64,000 nucleotides of DNA from Siphonodentalium dalli (taxonomy: Eukaryota; Mollusca; Scaphopoda; Gadilida; Siphonodentaliidae), in the NCBI GenBank assembly GCA_032622095.1, contig CP136069.1:3873566-3937565 (forward strand). The letters are read 5' to 3'. The notes beneath the pieces are model-generated. The model worked only from the letters and a program-made list of their open reading frames with translations, searched no databases and had not been told where the DNA came from. Position numbers and translations under genes: made by a program. Shown in pieces: positions 53,991 to 64,000 of the stretch. The stretch's first letter is position 1, and each line of letters opens with the position of its first letter.

Positions 53991-55190
53991 GAACACACTC
54001 CCATATCAACACAAACACGTGCTTCCGGTCAGCGAAGAGGTACGATAACTCGTGATCTTCCAGTCGTAATTTGACTTACCGTTTGAAGAGTGGCGATGTG
54101 GCTTTGCGAAAAATATATAAATATATCAAAGATATCATTTATCTCGCGAGGTGAATCAGATCAAATGGAACCATGCGTACATAGTTTTGTTATCAGTGCG
54201 GTCGGTTGGTTTATAGATTGATTTTTTTAATTTAAAACCAATAAAATGAACTTGGGTCGGGGTGTTTTGAAGACGGTCGGGAAACACGCATTCATTTTGT
54301 TTTGGCCTTATTTCTAGTATTTGGAAGTTAACTGTTATTTGTTGACCTCCTTTTAAATGACATGTGAATGCACAAACAATTGTGCTTTATAAAACAAACA
54401 GATATCAATATAATGAGAAATTATTCCAGTGATAATACAATGGCACTGATTATTATGATTTCCAATGGTATTTTTGCTTGTTTTTCCAAATATAGGTATA
54501 GATGTACAAAACATGACAAACTCTGAATATTACTGTTTGGTTATAATTAATTTGGGGCACCCAAACTTCAGCCCCCAAACCTATTGTAACAGGTCGGGTG
54601 GCCTAGATATGTGTGTGATATATGAATCTAATTAACCGTGGGTGGTACATGTATACACTGGAAATTTTCAACTTTCCCCTTTATCATTCCATTAACTTCT
54701 GTAAGAATTATGCCTCGTGTCCAAGCTGAGCTACAATATCATTAACACTTTTATTAATGTATATCATCTCTTTTGTCCATTATTTGCAGGTAGGAACGTG
54801 TTTGGAATTCATTGGAACTACAGAGAAGAAGTTCAACACGAACACCTAATATTGCGATTCCGGGCTCTGAGCTTGAGATGGCACAGTTTGATGATCTTAC
54901 TAAGAATTAAAGGTTCAACATCGTACCAACAGGTTAACCAGATCACCAGCATATATTGATCAAAGTTGTATCAAAGTGGATGTCTAGCTGGAAAGTCTCT
55001 AACATGGTGACAAGGATGATCATCATCCAATCCAAGACAACTGTTTTATAGTCTCGTGTTGGCCTCCCTTTTCATGATGTAATTTACATTGAACAACGTT
55101 ATGGAGAGATCGATAGGAGATTTCTGACATTTTCTGCTGATCATTCTTCAGAATAAGTTTAAATTTCTGTGAATGACCAGGACCGTTATG
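53991..55190. other. Stretch without a supportable gene
   Basis: One spot resembles an exon: TTATTTGCAG acceptor at about 54780-54789 followed by an open frame to the stop near 54959. No domain or partner exon was found. Confidence 0.35.
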
Positions 55191-55332
55191 TTATTTTGGT
55201 GGATTGATGATAACATGGTGACATTGACAGCTTCCTGCCTATGTTCGACCTCGTTGCTTCGCAACTCAGTTGAACATAACCACCCCAAGCCATCAGGGTC
55301 ATACCATGTTATTGTCAGTCCACCAAAATAAC
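55191..55332. repeat. Foldback repeat with ~30 bp arms
   Basis: GTTATTTTGGTGGATTGATG and its partner around GTCAGTCCACCAAAATAAC are complementary with few mismatches, as are ATAACATGGT/ACCATGTTAT. The loop contains GTTGCTTCGCAAC. Confidence 0.75.
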
Positions 55333-55337
55333 TTATA

Positions 55338-55424
55338 ATAATACAGAAAATATGTATATCTTTCAATTTTTGTACCATTTAATAATACAGAAAATATGTA
55401 TATCTTTCAATTTTTGTACCATTT
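55338..55424 (+). repeat. 43 bp direct tandem duplication
   Basis: AATAATACAGAAAATATGTA through TTTTTGTACCATTTA occurs twice back to back. Confidence 0.9.
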
Positions 55425-55996
55425 AATTAAATAAGCTGATATTGGCATCACAGGGATAATTGAAGCTGAAATTAAAGGTTGAAAATCTGTGATAACGGAT
55501 GAAATTGCCTTTTTTCAGTGCAATGTTTTCCTTGTCAGAAACCAGACCTGTTGATATGTTATAAAAAAACATTTACCAGGTAAATATTGAAACTGGGAGC
55601 CCTAATTTGGTTAGTTTAAACCTGATCATATTTGTATATTAATTTTGTCTTTAAAGCGAAAAATGTCACGACTTATCTCCCCATATTTTTTTACATCACT
55701 GATTGAGGTTAAAGCATTCGCAGTTGATTTCTCCTAACACATATCGTAGAATATTTCTGCAAAATGATAAGTCTAAGTCGACTGATACATATATGTTTTC
55801 TTTTTCAAAGTGTATCTTATAATCTTCTTTGAACAGAGAGCAAATGGTAGAATTTGTTAAGAGAAAGAAGTCTCAAAATTGTTTTCAAAATCTGATATGA
55901 TCAAATAGACAATTTTGGGGCTATCTGGGCTATAACAGGCCTATTGTGCCATCAATGCGAATATTACTCTTGTGAAATAGTATTCCTTGAACTATC
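55425..55996. other. Unassigned AT-rich stretch
   Basis: No gene or repeat recognised. Confidence 0.45.
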
Positions 55997-56794
55997 ATTA
56001 TATATAGGATGGATTCTCACCTAACTGAAAAGAGAGTAAGTTACACAAACTTTGCATTTCCACGTCATAGAATCATGACATATTAATATGTAGGGGCATA
56101 GAACACTCTAAACTGTTGCATGTCACCTTTAAGAGTTTCTTTCTATTATTTCATGTATTAATTTCACTATCATCGAGATGTACAAAGCTTGTGTATTATA
56201 CAATGTACACCAGTTCTAATTGAAATTACACTCTTGAACAAGCTATGCATTACAGAGTCTAAAGAAAATATCTGGAAATTCCATTACCGCCAAGAATCTT
56301 TATGTTAGTGTCAGTCAATCACAACACTTAAAGTGATGAAGCCAATCAGTCGATTGATGATATTCAGGGAACTCCCAGAGTTTCTCGACACATAGCTAAA
56401 ATAGCATAATAAATCTCTTGTCATATCTGGTCACATTGATAATTTCACAGTTAGCACCCGTTTTCTTATCCGCCAAAACGAAAGTGACAGGAGATAACAT
56501 TCATAAAACATTCATAAAACTGTGCGCTTTGATGTCATATGGCAAGAATTTCATGCTTGAGGTAAGAATAATATTTTCCATCATGACCTGGCATGTGTGA
56601 TGGAAAGATCTCAACCCGAGGGGTCAGATATTGCGGCCAAACACAAGGCGTCCAGACCAAATATCTGACCCTGAAGATGACTTTTTTCTATGCCCATATC
56701 CCGACCCAAGTCATGATGGATTATTTTTCTCCCAAATCAAGAGCCTCATACAAGCTAGGTTAATAGGTTTGAGTGATATATACATGTCTCATGC

Positions 56795-57864
56795 TAGTCC
56801 AAGTCTTCTCGTACTAAAGCCGGCTAAGATATCGGGATGGAGGTGCCGGTCTTTAGTCCGAGTTCCAGGCCCATGCATTCCTTTGACAGGACTTAAGCGT
56901 TAGTGATCCGCTCAAATAAAACCACAATTATATGAAATAAAATATCACAATTGCTACAATAAACGGATAGTTTCCGCAGAAGACATGCTATTTTATCTGA
57001 AACCCACATCGGTTGTGAATTGAAAGCGGTAATTTAATGTGAAAAGAAACATTTGCCGCAGTGTTTACATATTTTTTAAAGTATGCGAACTCAGTTGACC
57101 TTGCGAACTGCGTTCGGCATTTTCCGTTAATAGATTAATTAAACATTGGAGATATAAATGTAATACACTAAATAAATGAACCTTAAGTTTGAAAAGTCCC
57201 ACTAAAACGGAAGAACTATATTTCGAAACTGTGATTCGGTTCTCCGATTATTTTATCAACACAGATGTCAAATGCACATCACGCATGGCAAGTCAGACAC
57301 AAGAGTTCTAATTTGCTCCAATTTTGACAAGTTGCTTGCGAAAATTGTCAACAAAACTACCGTTCTGATCCTCCATTATGTCATTAAGTTTTTAGTGCGG
57401 GAATTGTTCTGAAAGCACATAGAAAACTGGACTTTCGGGCGATCGGTTTTCGCTATTTTTGTTCGGAAAACCCGCGCTATATATAGAAACGGAAAGTAGA
57501 ATTAGTAGAACAAACAGCGGATTATGCCGAACTTATTCGGACCACTTCGGCTTTCGGTTAAAATGTAAACAAACAGAGAAACAAATCGATGTGTGTGGCA
57601 ATCAACCGGAATATTCTATGTGTAATTTAACATTAAAGTTAGATTATTATACACCATTATGACCATAAGATGTAAGCCTTTCCGATGCATATAGCATCAT
57701 GTATTGATTTGCTAGGTAAATCCAGTAAAATACACCACAAATTCCCGCCACAGATCGTGGGCGTAAGTCGTGTCAAAGGATTGGTATACAAGCGGTCTTG
57801 GACTAAAGACCAGCATCGCCATCCCAATATCTTAGCTGGTTTTAGTACAAGAAGACTTGGACTA
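56795..57864. mobile_element. Mutator-like (MULE-type) non-autonomous element, 1,070 bp
   Basis: Long inverted ends (about 65 bp) start TAGTCCAAGTCTTCTCGTAC and end AAGAAGACTTGGACTA; both arms contain CTAAGATAT(C/T)GGGATGG and its complement. Identical GTCTCATGC lies on each side (56786-56794, 57865-57873), a 9 bp duplication typical of Mutator transposons. Unit 2 of the tandem duplication has one GTCTCATGC (59709-59717) and no insert, the empty site. No transposase is encoded. Confidence 0.92.
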
Positions 57865-58139
57865 GTCTCATGCAAACGACATGGCTATGTTATCATTGGT
57901 CTAGACATGAATTCTGAGAAACCTGGTATGAATTTCTGAGAAATGCGTGTATTGATATGAACTGAGTTTGCCAAGAGAAATGTCCTTACCATGGAAAGTT
58001 GAACATGTTTCTGGTTATTTGACAGAAAAAATTAATGTTTTGAAGTGTTTGACAATTTGTTGCTACAATAACATTTTTCAAAAGTCTACCCACTTCGTTA
58101 ATTAGGTGATTGACATTTTCTTTGACTGCATATAAGACA

Positions 58140-58494
58140 TCAGTCCTTCCCACGAGGAAAACACAGCGAGAGCATTTATTTGCTCCCGTAATTCAGAAGA
58201 TGGGTGTAATATTGCACCCATACTATAATTGTAAGTTGGGTTTTTCTAAAAACAAAAAGTCATTGTGGAATAGACCTATGTCTAGTTACACTTTAATATG
58301 CCATTGTTGAACTGAGTTGGTAAAGGATCTAATTAAACTTTCAAACAGTTCACTATTGACCCAACAATTACAGTCTCCATTAGTATTTTGAGATGAGGGA
58401 TGGGTGTGAATTTTAGCACCCGTCATTTGAAAATTATGAGTGCGTATAGGTGCGAGTGCAATCACTCCCATCTCCTGGGAAGGACTGAGACATG
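58140..58494. mobile_element. Possible MITE inside the duplication unit 1
   Basis: CAGTCCTTCCCA and TGGGAAGGACTG are inverted ends with AGACAT directly outside on both sides. Both inner flanks carry GATGGGTGT and GCACCC motifs. Present at the same place in unit 2. Confidence 0.6.
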
Positions 58495-58918
58495 AGGTGT
58501 TTTTTGCTTCAAGTGGACTACATATTGTCAAAATTATATAAAACAATTATTTTTTTGCTTAGCCACGTGCATGAGCCGAGGCAATTCTGCTCGACTGAAA
58601 TGGTATGAAATAGACAATAATACTATTTCTGATGCCATGCACTTGGTGTCTCGAAGCTCTTAATAAGTAATATGGGAGAGTGGCTCCGCCCAGTTGTGAC
58701 GAGGGATACTAATATTACCATGCCCGCAATGTTTACTGGGTTGAAGACAGAAATGTCTGAAGGGTGCTTCCATCTGTTTTTTATTGGTTAAAACTTTATA
58801 ATATTTCGGACATGTCTATATTCTTTGGAATTATTTATAGAGTGCTGTGTAGTCCACAAGCTAAAACACACAAACAAATATATCATTATTATAGTTCTAA
58901 CAGAAGGGCATGGAACAA

Positions 58919-60762
58919 ATTATATATAGGATGGATTCTGACCTAACTGGAAAGAGAGTAAGTTACACAAACTTCGCATTTCCACGTCGTAGGATCATGG
59001 CATATTAATATGTAGGGGCATAGAACAATCTAAACTGTTGCATGTCACCTTTAAGAGTTTCTTTCTATTATTTCATGTATTAATTTCACTATCATCGAGA
59101 TGTACAAAGCTTGTGTATTATACAATGTACACCAGTTCTAATTGAAATTACACTCTTTGAACAAGCTTTGCATTACAGAGTCTAAAGAAAATATCTGGAA
59201 ATTCCATTACCGCCAAGAATCTTTATGTTAGTGTCAGTCAATCACAACACTTAAAGTGATGAAGCCAATCAGTCGATTGATGATATTCAGGGAACTCCCA
59301 GAGTTTCTCGACACATAGCTAAAATAGCATAATATATCTCTTGTCATATCTGGTCACATTGATAATTTCACAGTTAGCACCCGTTTTCTTATCCGCCAAA
59401 ACGAAAGTGACAGGAGATAACATTCATAAAACATTCATAAAACTGTGCGCTTTGATGTCATATGGCAGGAATTTCATGCTTGAGGTAAGAATAATATTTC
59501 CCATCATGACCTGGCATGTGTGATGGAAAGATCTCAACCCGAGGGGTCAGATATTGCGGCCAAACACAAGGCGTCCAGACCAAATATCTGACCCTGAAGA
59601 TGACTTTTTTCTATGCCCATATCCCGACCCAAGTCATGATGGATTATTTTTCTCCCAAATCAAGAGCCTCATACAAGCTAGGTTAATAGGTTTGAGTGAA
59701 ATATACATGTCTCATGCAAACGACATGGCTATGTTATCATTGGTCTAGACATGAATTCTGAGAAACCTGGTATGAATTTCTGAGAAATGCGTGTATTGAT
59801 ATGAACTGGGTTTGCCAAGAGAAATGTCCTTACCATGGAAAGTTGAACATGTTTCTGGTTATTTGACAGAAAAAATTAATGTTTTGAAGTGTTTGACAAT
59901 TTGTTGCTACAATAACATTTTTCAAAAGTCTACCCACTTCGTTAATTAGGTGATTGACATTTTCTTTGACTGCATATAAGACATCAGTCCTTCCCACGAG
60001 GAAAACACAGCGAGAGCATTTATTTGCTCCCGTAATTCAGAAGATGGGTGTAATATTGCACCCATACTATAATTGTAAGTTGGGTTTTTCTAAAACAAAA
60101 AGTCATTGTGGAATAGACCTATGTCTAGTTACACTTTAATATGCCATTGTTGAACTGAGCTGGTAAAGGATCTAATTAAACTTTCAAACAGTTCACTATT
60201 GACCCAACAATTACAGTCTCCATTAGTATTTTGAGATGAGGGATGGGTGTGAATTTTAGCACCCGTCATTTGAAAATTATGAGTGCGTATAGGTGCGAGT
60301 GCAATCACTCCCATCTCCTGGGAAGGACTGAGACATGAGGTGTTTTTTGCTTCAAGTGGACTACATATTGTCAAAATTATATAAAACAATTTTTTTTTTG
60401 CTTAGCCACGTGCATGAGCCGAGGCAATTCTGCTCGACTGAAATGGTATGAAATAGACAATAATACTATTTCTGATGCCATGCACTTGGTGTCTCGAAGC
60501 TCTTAATAAGTAATATGGGAGAGTGGCTCCGCCCAGTTGTGACGAGGGATACTAATATTACCATGCCCGCAATGTTTACTGGGTTGAAGACAGAAATGTC
60601 TGAAGGGTGCTTCCATCTGTTTTTTATTGGTTAAAACTTTATAATATTTCGGACATGTCTATATTCTTTGGAATTATTTATAGAGTGCTGTGTAGTCCAC
60701 AAGCTAAAACACACAAACAAATATATTATTATTATAGTTCTAACAGAAGGGCATGGAACAAA
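58919..60762 (+). repeat. Direct tandem duplication, unit 2 (empty site)
   Basis: Matches unit 1 from TATATATAGGATGGATTC to ATGGAACAAATT with scattered substitutions and one-base indels, lacking the 1,070 bp insert plus one target copy. The length without insert (~1,844 bp) equals that of unit 1 minus the element. Confidence 0.93.
59983..60338. mobile_element. Possible MITE inside the duplication unit 2
   Basis: Second copy of the CAGTCCTTCCCA...TGGGAAGGACTG element with AGACAT flanks. Confidence 0.6.
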
Positions 60763-61079
60763 TTTCATATAAATGATAGACCCATTAGTGCAAGCTCCCA
60801 TTAGTACAGTGTTACATGGAATGAACATACATAGATGCATAAATAATTTTATTGCAAAATCTAGTGAACATTTCTGAGAACATTAAAGACCTTCATTTCT
60901 CTTATTATTCATGGTAAGAAACATGGTGTTGTAATTAAATCAAGCTGAAACCATAAATGCTCTGAACTATGTTTTTATTATTTTTGGATATTTAAAATAA
61001 ATAATTAAATTGTTATCTCCATTGTTATTTGATCCACATGTGCAAATCAATCTATACATTTAAAGGTTCTTTTTGGCTT
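60763..61079. other. Unassigned AT-rich stretch
   Basis: No gene or repeat recognised. Confidence 0.45.
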
Positions 61080-61735
61080 AGAATGGGCTCAACCATCCTT
61101 TCTTCTCCATGGAGGTAACATCTTTGTGCTCTGTCACTCTTGGAGGGTACTTTGTGCACCAAGAGTGCCATCACCCGAGATTGTTCATGTTACCTCTCTT
61201 GAGTGATAGGTTGCCTCCCCGGGGAGGGAACATCCTAATGCTCAACTGATGCAACTGGGTGCGTAAATTTGCACACCAAGAGTGTCAGAGTGGCTCTCCA
61301 AAAACTGCAAGGGTGCCTCTCCTGGGAGGTAAAATATGAACTCTCCTTGGGGGGTTGGCTAAAGTGCATCCAGGAGTGGCTCTCCAAAAACTGCAAGGTT
61401 GCCTCTCCGGGAGGTAAAATATGAACCCTCCTTCGGGGGGTGCCTAAACTACCTCCCGGAGGGGCACTATTTCACCATCTCCCCAAAAGGGGTAGATTAT
61501 AACCTCTCCATGAGGGGTAGTCTTTGCCCCTCCTGAGTGATTACGTATATCTCCCACTGAGTGACAAATTGTGCTTCGACGGGGATGAACTTGGGTCACA
61601 TGAGGGACAAATTGTTCCTCGGCTCCTATCACCCCAATGGAGAAGCAAGTTAGCCTTTTGGATAGTAGGTGAAATAGTGCACCTCAAGAGATGCAAATAT
61701 TGCCCCTCCGAGGAGCAATATTGCCTCCCCATTAT
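61080..61735 (-). repeat. Mini-palindrome-rich tail downstream of the LINE
   Basis: Around 15 tiny inverted motifs such as CCTCCCCGGGGAGG, CCTCTCCTGGGAGG, ACCTCCCGGAGGGG and CCCTCCGAGGAG occur every 25-40 bp. Two ~80 bp direct repeats share GTGGCTCTCCAAAAACTGCA. It lies immediately 3' of the LINE coding region on its strand, so it is either the element's 3' UTR or a separate repeat at its insertion site. Confidence 0.7.
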
Positions 61736-62230
61736 TTAGAGTGTATAGTAGAAGCATAATGTTTTTATGTTGATCTGTGCTTCGACTGGCAGCAGTCCAG
61801 TTAGGATGTAGATCACTGGGTCAGCAACGTTCACGGGAAGAGATAGTATTCGTTTGAGAAGCTTCTTTTGGAACATCTCCAGATCAATCAGATTTCTTCC
61901 ATATGGTAAAAGGATTTCGCAGCCATAAGTCAGTACTGGGATAATATACGTGCGGTAAAGATGGGTACAGCTAACAGGGTCCAAGCCATTCATTCCATGC
62001 ATTCCCACTGGCATCAGACTGTATGTGGATCTTCGTGCTTTCTTGATGTTGGATTCTATTGACTTCTTGGCTGATAGGTCCATGCTGTTCGAGCGTATTA
62101 TACCAATGTGTGGGGTATTGTTTACAGCAGGCATATCATCACCATGCATCTTCCATGTTAAAGTGGTCTTCTTTCGGTTAACATAGTAGTTTGGATGGAT
62201 TTCCACGGTGACGCTCTTTTGCGGCTGTAG
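61736..62230 (-). pseudogene. LINE reverse transcriptase C-terminal part (after a frameshift)
   Basis: This frame continues the upstream reverse transcriptase after a one-base shift near 62230. It holds the thumb/C-terminal region typical of non-LTR retrotransposons: a segment on grafting to the thumb (KIGIIRSNS-like context, here HIGIIRSN), a RRSTYSLM...GLDPVSC stretch and the conserved LTYGCEILLP, followed by LLPVEAQINI and a stop at 61736. Because the shift separates it from the catalytic domain, this copy is inactive unless the shift is a sequencing error. Confidence 0.85.
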
Positions 62231-64000
62231 TTTGTATCTGTGTAGCCTGCTATAGTGATGAGCATAGTTAATAAGAATTTGTACTCTGCCGGATTAGGAC
62301 TAAATACTGCGATGTCGTCCGCGCATGCCGTAGCGTTGACTCTGATGTTTCCAATCTTCGGACCGACATCTGCCTTCAGGAATACATCCAGTAGGTCTTC
62401 CATATAGATCTTGTACAGGTCGGCGCTCAGTATTTCACCTTGTCTCACTCCTTGTTCGATGGTAAAATCGTCAGACATCTTTCCGCCCCATTTCACAACT
62501 GATGTACATCCGTTATGTAGGTCCTCGATCAGCTTCCATACTTCATTCTTGATATTAAACTGTGCCACTTTCCGCATGAGCATCTGGTGGCTAACTACAT
62601 CGAACGCCGATTTTGCATCTAAGAATGCAACATACAGTGGTTGATGGAGATCACGACTTTCTCTGATAGTCTCTTCAAGCAGTAAAGCACTGTTGAGCGG
62701 TGAAGAACCAGCTGTGAATCCTCTCTGGATAGGCGACTGCAATGGTAAGGCAGCATCTCTCAGATCAATACGCAGGACATGTTCAAGAATCTTTAGCAAG
62801 ACAGATAATATGGTGATTCCCCTGTAGTTACCAGAGCTGCATTTATCGCCTTTCTGTTTGTAGATTGGTGTTACCATCCCAGTTTTCAGCTCATCTGGAA
62901 TATGTTGGGTACGAAGAATTTCATTGATGATATTTGTAATTTCTTGTAGGGTTGTCTCAGAAGCATAAGCTAGGTGTTCTGTTCTAAGACCGTCTAGGTC
63001 TGCAGCTTTACCTTTCTTCATGCAGCTTATTATCTTCTTCAGTTGTTCGCAGTTGATTTTTGTGGTGGATTCAGAAGAATACATAGATTCTTTGAGGATG
63101 TTGTAGTCTTCGTTACATAACTTATGAAAGTTGTGGATGTATTCGCTATCTTTGGATTTTGCGAGTTCGCTGAAGTGAAGATTCCAACCGTTAATAACTT
63201 CAGAATCGCTGAAGATCTTTCCGTCGACATGGAGATCAGAGATGAATTGTTGTGATTTCCCTCTTTGTCGCTTAATCATCTTGTACATCATACTTCTGTC
63301 TTTTTCACCAGCATTAAGTATCTTCTCTCGCAGGTCACGATTTTCTTGACATATGGCTTTATTGACTTCGTGTCGATAACATTTCCTGGCATCTTTCTTA
63401 AGCTGACTTAAGTGGCCCTCGTTTGGTTTCCCGTAGTCTCTCCATCGCTTTGAAATCGAACGGTACTCATGTAATTTTTCAGAGATCATGTCGTTCCATA
63501 CAGCTAATTTTGGGTTGTTCTTTCTTTTGCCCCTTTTCTTTGGAGCTGATTCTTCAGCAGCAGTGACCATGATATTAATTACTTCTTTGATGTTGTCGCC
63601 AGATTGTTCTGTAAGTAAGGAGCTGCCGTTTTTGAATTTCCGGAGTCCCTCATCAAGCCGTCCTTGATATTTTGTCAGATCCACCTTCTCCCATCTGATT
63701 CTTGGTGTAGAATTTTGGTTGGGGGTCTCTATTACTGAATCGGATTGTAACATGTGGTTGATTGGTAGACATTTTGGTAGATGATCAGAGGTATTCGCTT
63801 CCATCTCGACTATCTCAGTTGCGAGCCCTTTTGTGTTTCTCGGGTACATGATGAAATCGATTTCCGACACACGTATACCCTTAACATTCATGACTGTGTA
63901 GCCGTTAGTATTTGTTGTTAGATTAGCGTCCGCCATGAAGCTCCGTAGGGCTATCGCACGATCTGAATTGTTAGCGATGTTCACGTCTTCATTCAGGTCG
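62158..64000 (-). pseudogene. Non-LTR retrotransposon (LINE) ORF2: endonuclease end and reverse transcriptase
   Basis: The frame is open from the window edge. Its start shows the end of an APE-type endonuclease (DLNED at the edge, SEIDFIMYP at residues 40-48 and SDHLP at 66-70, counting from 63984), which nicks the genomic target. A basic linker (KKRGKRKNNPK, 149-159) leads into the reverse transcriptase, with KGKAADLDG (324-332), GNYRGI (385-390), motif A FLDAKSAFD (454-462), QGVRQG (511-516) and motif C CADD (554-557), where F/YADD is usual. The two motif C aspartates and the motif A aspartate are present. After residue ~580 the frame shifts. The 5' end lies outside. It belongs to the APE-bearing (jockey/CR1-like) groups; exact clade unresolved. 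Confidence 0.93.

Larger units (their letters stand above)
55997..58918 (+). repeat. Direct tandem duplication, unit 1 (with a Mutator-like insertion)
   Basis: From TATATATAGGATGGATTC to GGGCATGGAACAAAT this matches 58919-60762 at roughly 98-99% by eye. It is longer only because it holds the element 56795-57864. Short frames (60 codons at 56418, 66 at 58110, 86 on minus at 58286) are shared by both units but show no domain. Confidence 0.93.

Overview
The window looks like a repeat-saturated piece of an invertebrate animal nuclear genome, most likely a marine mollusc and probably a bivalve; the species cannot be told. The case rests on low-GC sequence with almost no long open frames, two dispersed families built like bivalve 'pearl'/Helitron-like elements (a core of ~163-170 bp tandem units, a subterminal ACGG-type microsatellite and short inverted termini), many MITEs, a tRNA-derived SINE, a non-LTR retrotransposon and BIRC/IAP-like gene debris. 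No tRNA, rRNA or CRISPR locus was seen. All identities, copy numbers and composition statements are by-eye estimates.

Layout. 1-2.5 kb: two exons of an unrecognised minus-strand gene, joined by phase-compatible GT/AG sites and running off the window start. 2.6-12.1 kb: hAT-like elements and two long pearl-like arrays, one split by a 910 bp hAT element with a perfect 8 bp target duplication, then a different ~170 bp array. 12.2-13.2 kb: a hAT-like element keeping a broken BED zinc finger. 13.2-23.7 kb: a mosaic of MITEs (TTAA-flanked, TA-flanked and foldback types) and tandem arrays. 23.8-27.3 kb: a three-level nest (hAT inside hAT inside a pearl-like element). 28.3-35.9 kb: a ~57 bp minisatellite and a rearranged inverted duplication carrying two pearl-like arrays. 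36-39.3 kb: mostly unassignable AT-rich sequence. 39.4-43.8 kb: a second pearl-like family and palindromic repeats.

44.2-49.3 kb is the most unusual part. After a 21 bp minisatellite comes a GC-rich island holding broken genes for IAP-type proteins (BIR zinc site, UBA-like segment, coiled coil, RING) and a bacterial-type dihydrofolate reductase. An IAP-DHFR pair occurs twice, in inverted orientation, about 2.2 kb apart; in both copies the IAP stop and the DHFR ATG are only 9 nt apart. More IAP fragments lie between them. This compact, compositionally foreign block suggests integrated and decayed DNA of a virus or another donor, but the source is not established here.

49.6-51.3 kb is a satellite with long G/C runs that ends at a 100 bp assembly gap. 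51.4-53 kb repeats the second pearl-like family in reverse, and 53.5-54 kb holds a SINE. 56.0-60.8 kb is a direct tandem duplication in which only the first copy carries a 1,070 bp Mutator-like element, so the second copy is the empty site. 61.1-64 kb holds a minus-strand LINE (endonuclease tail, reverse transcriptase, one frameshift) followed by a stretch dense in tiny palindromes. No complete, clearly functional gene is present.
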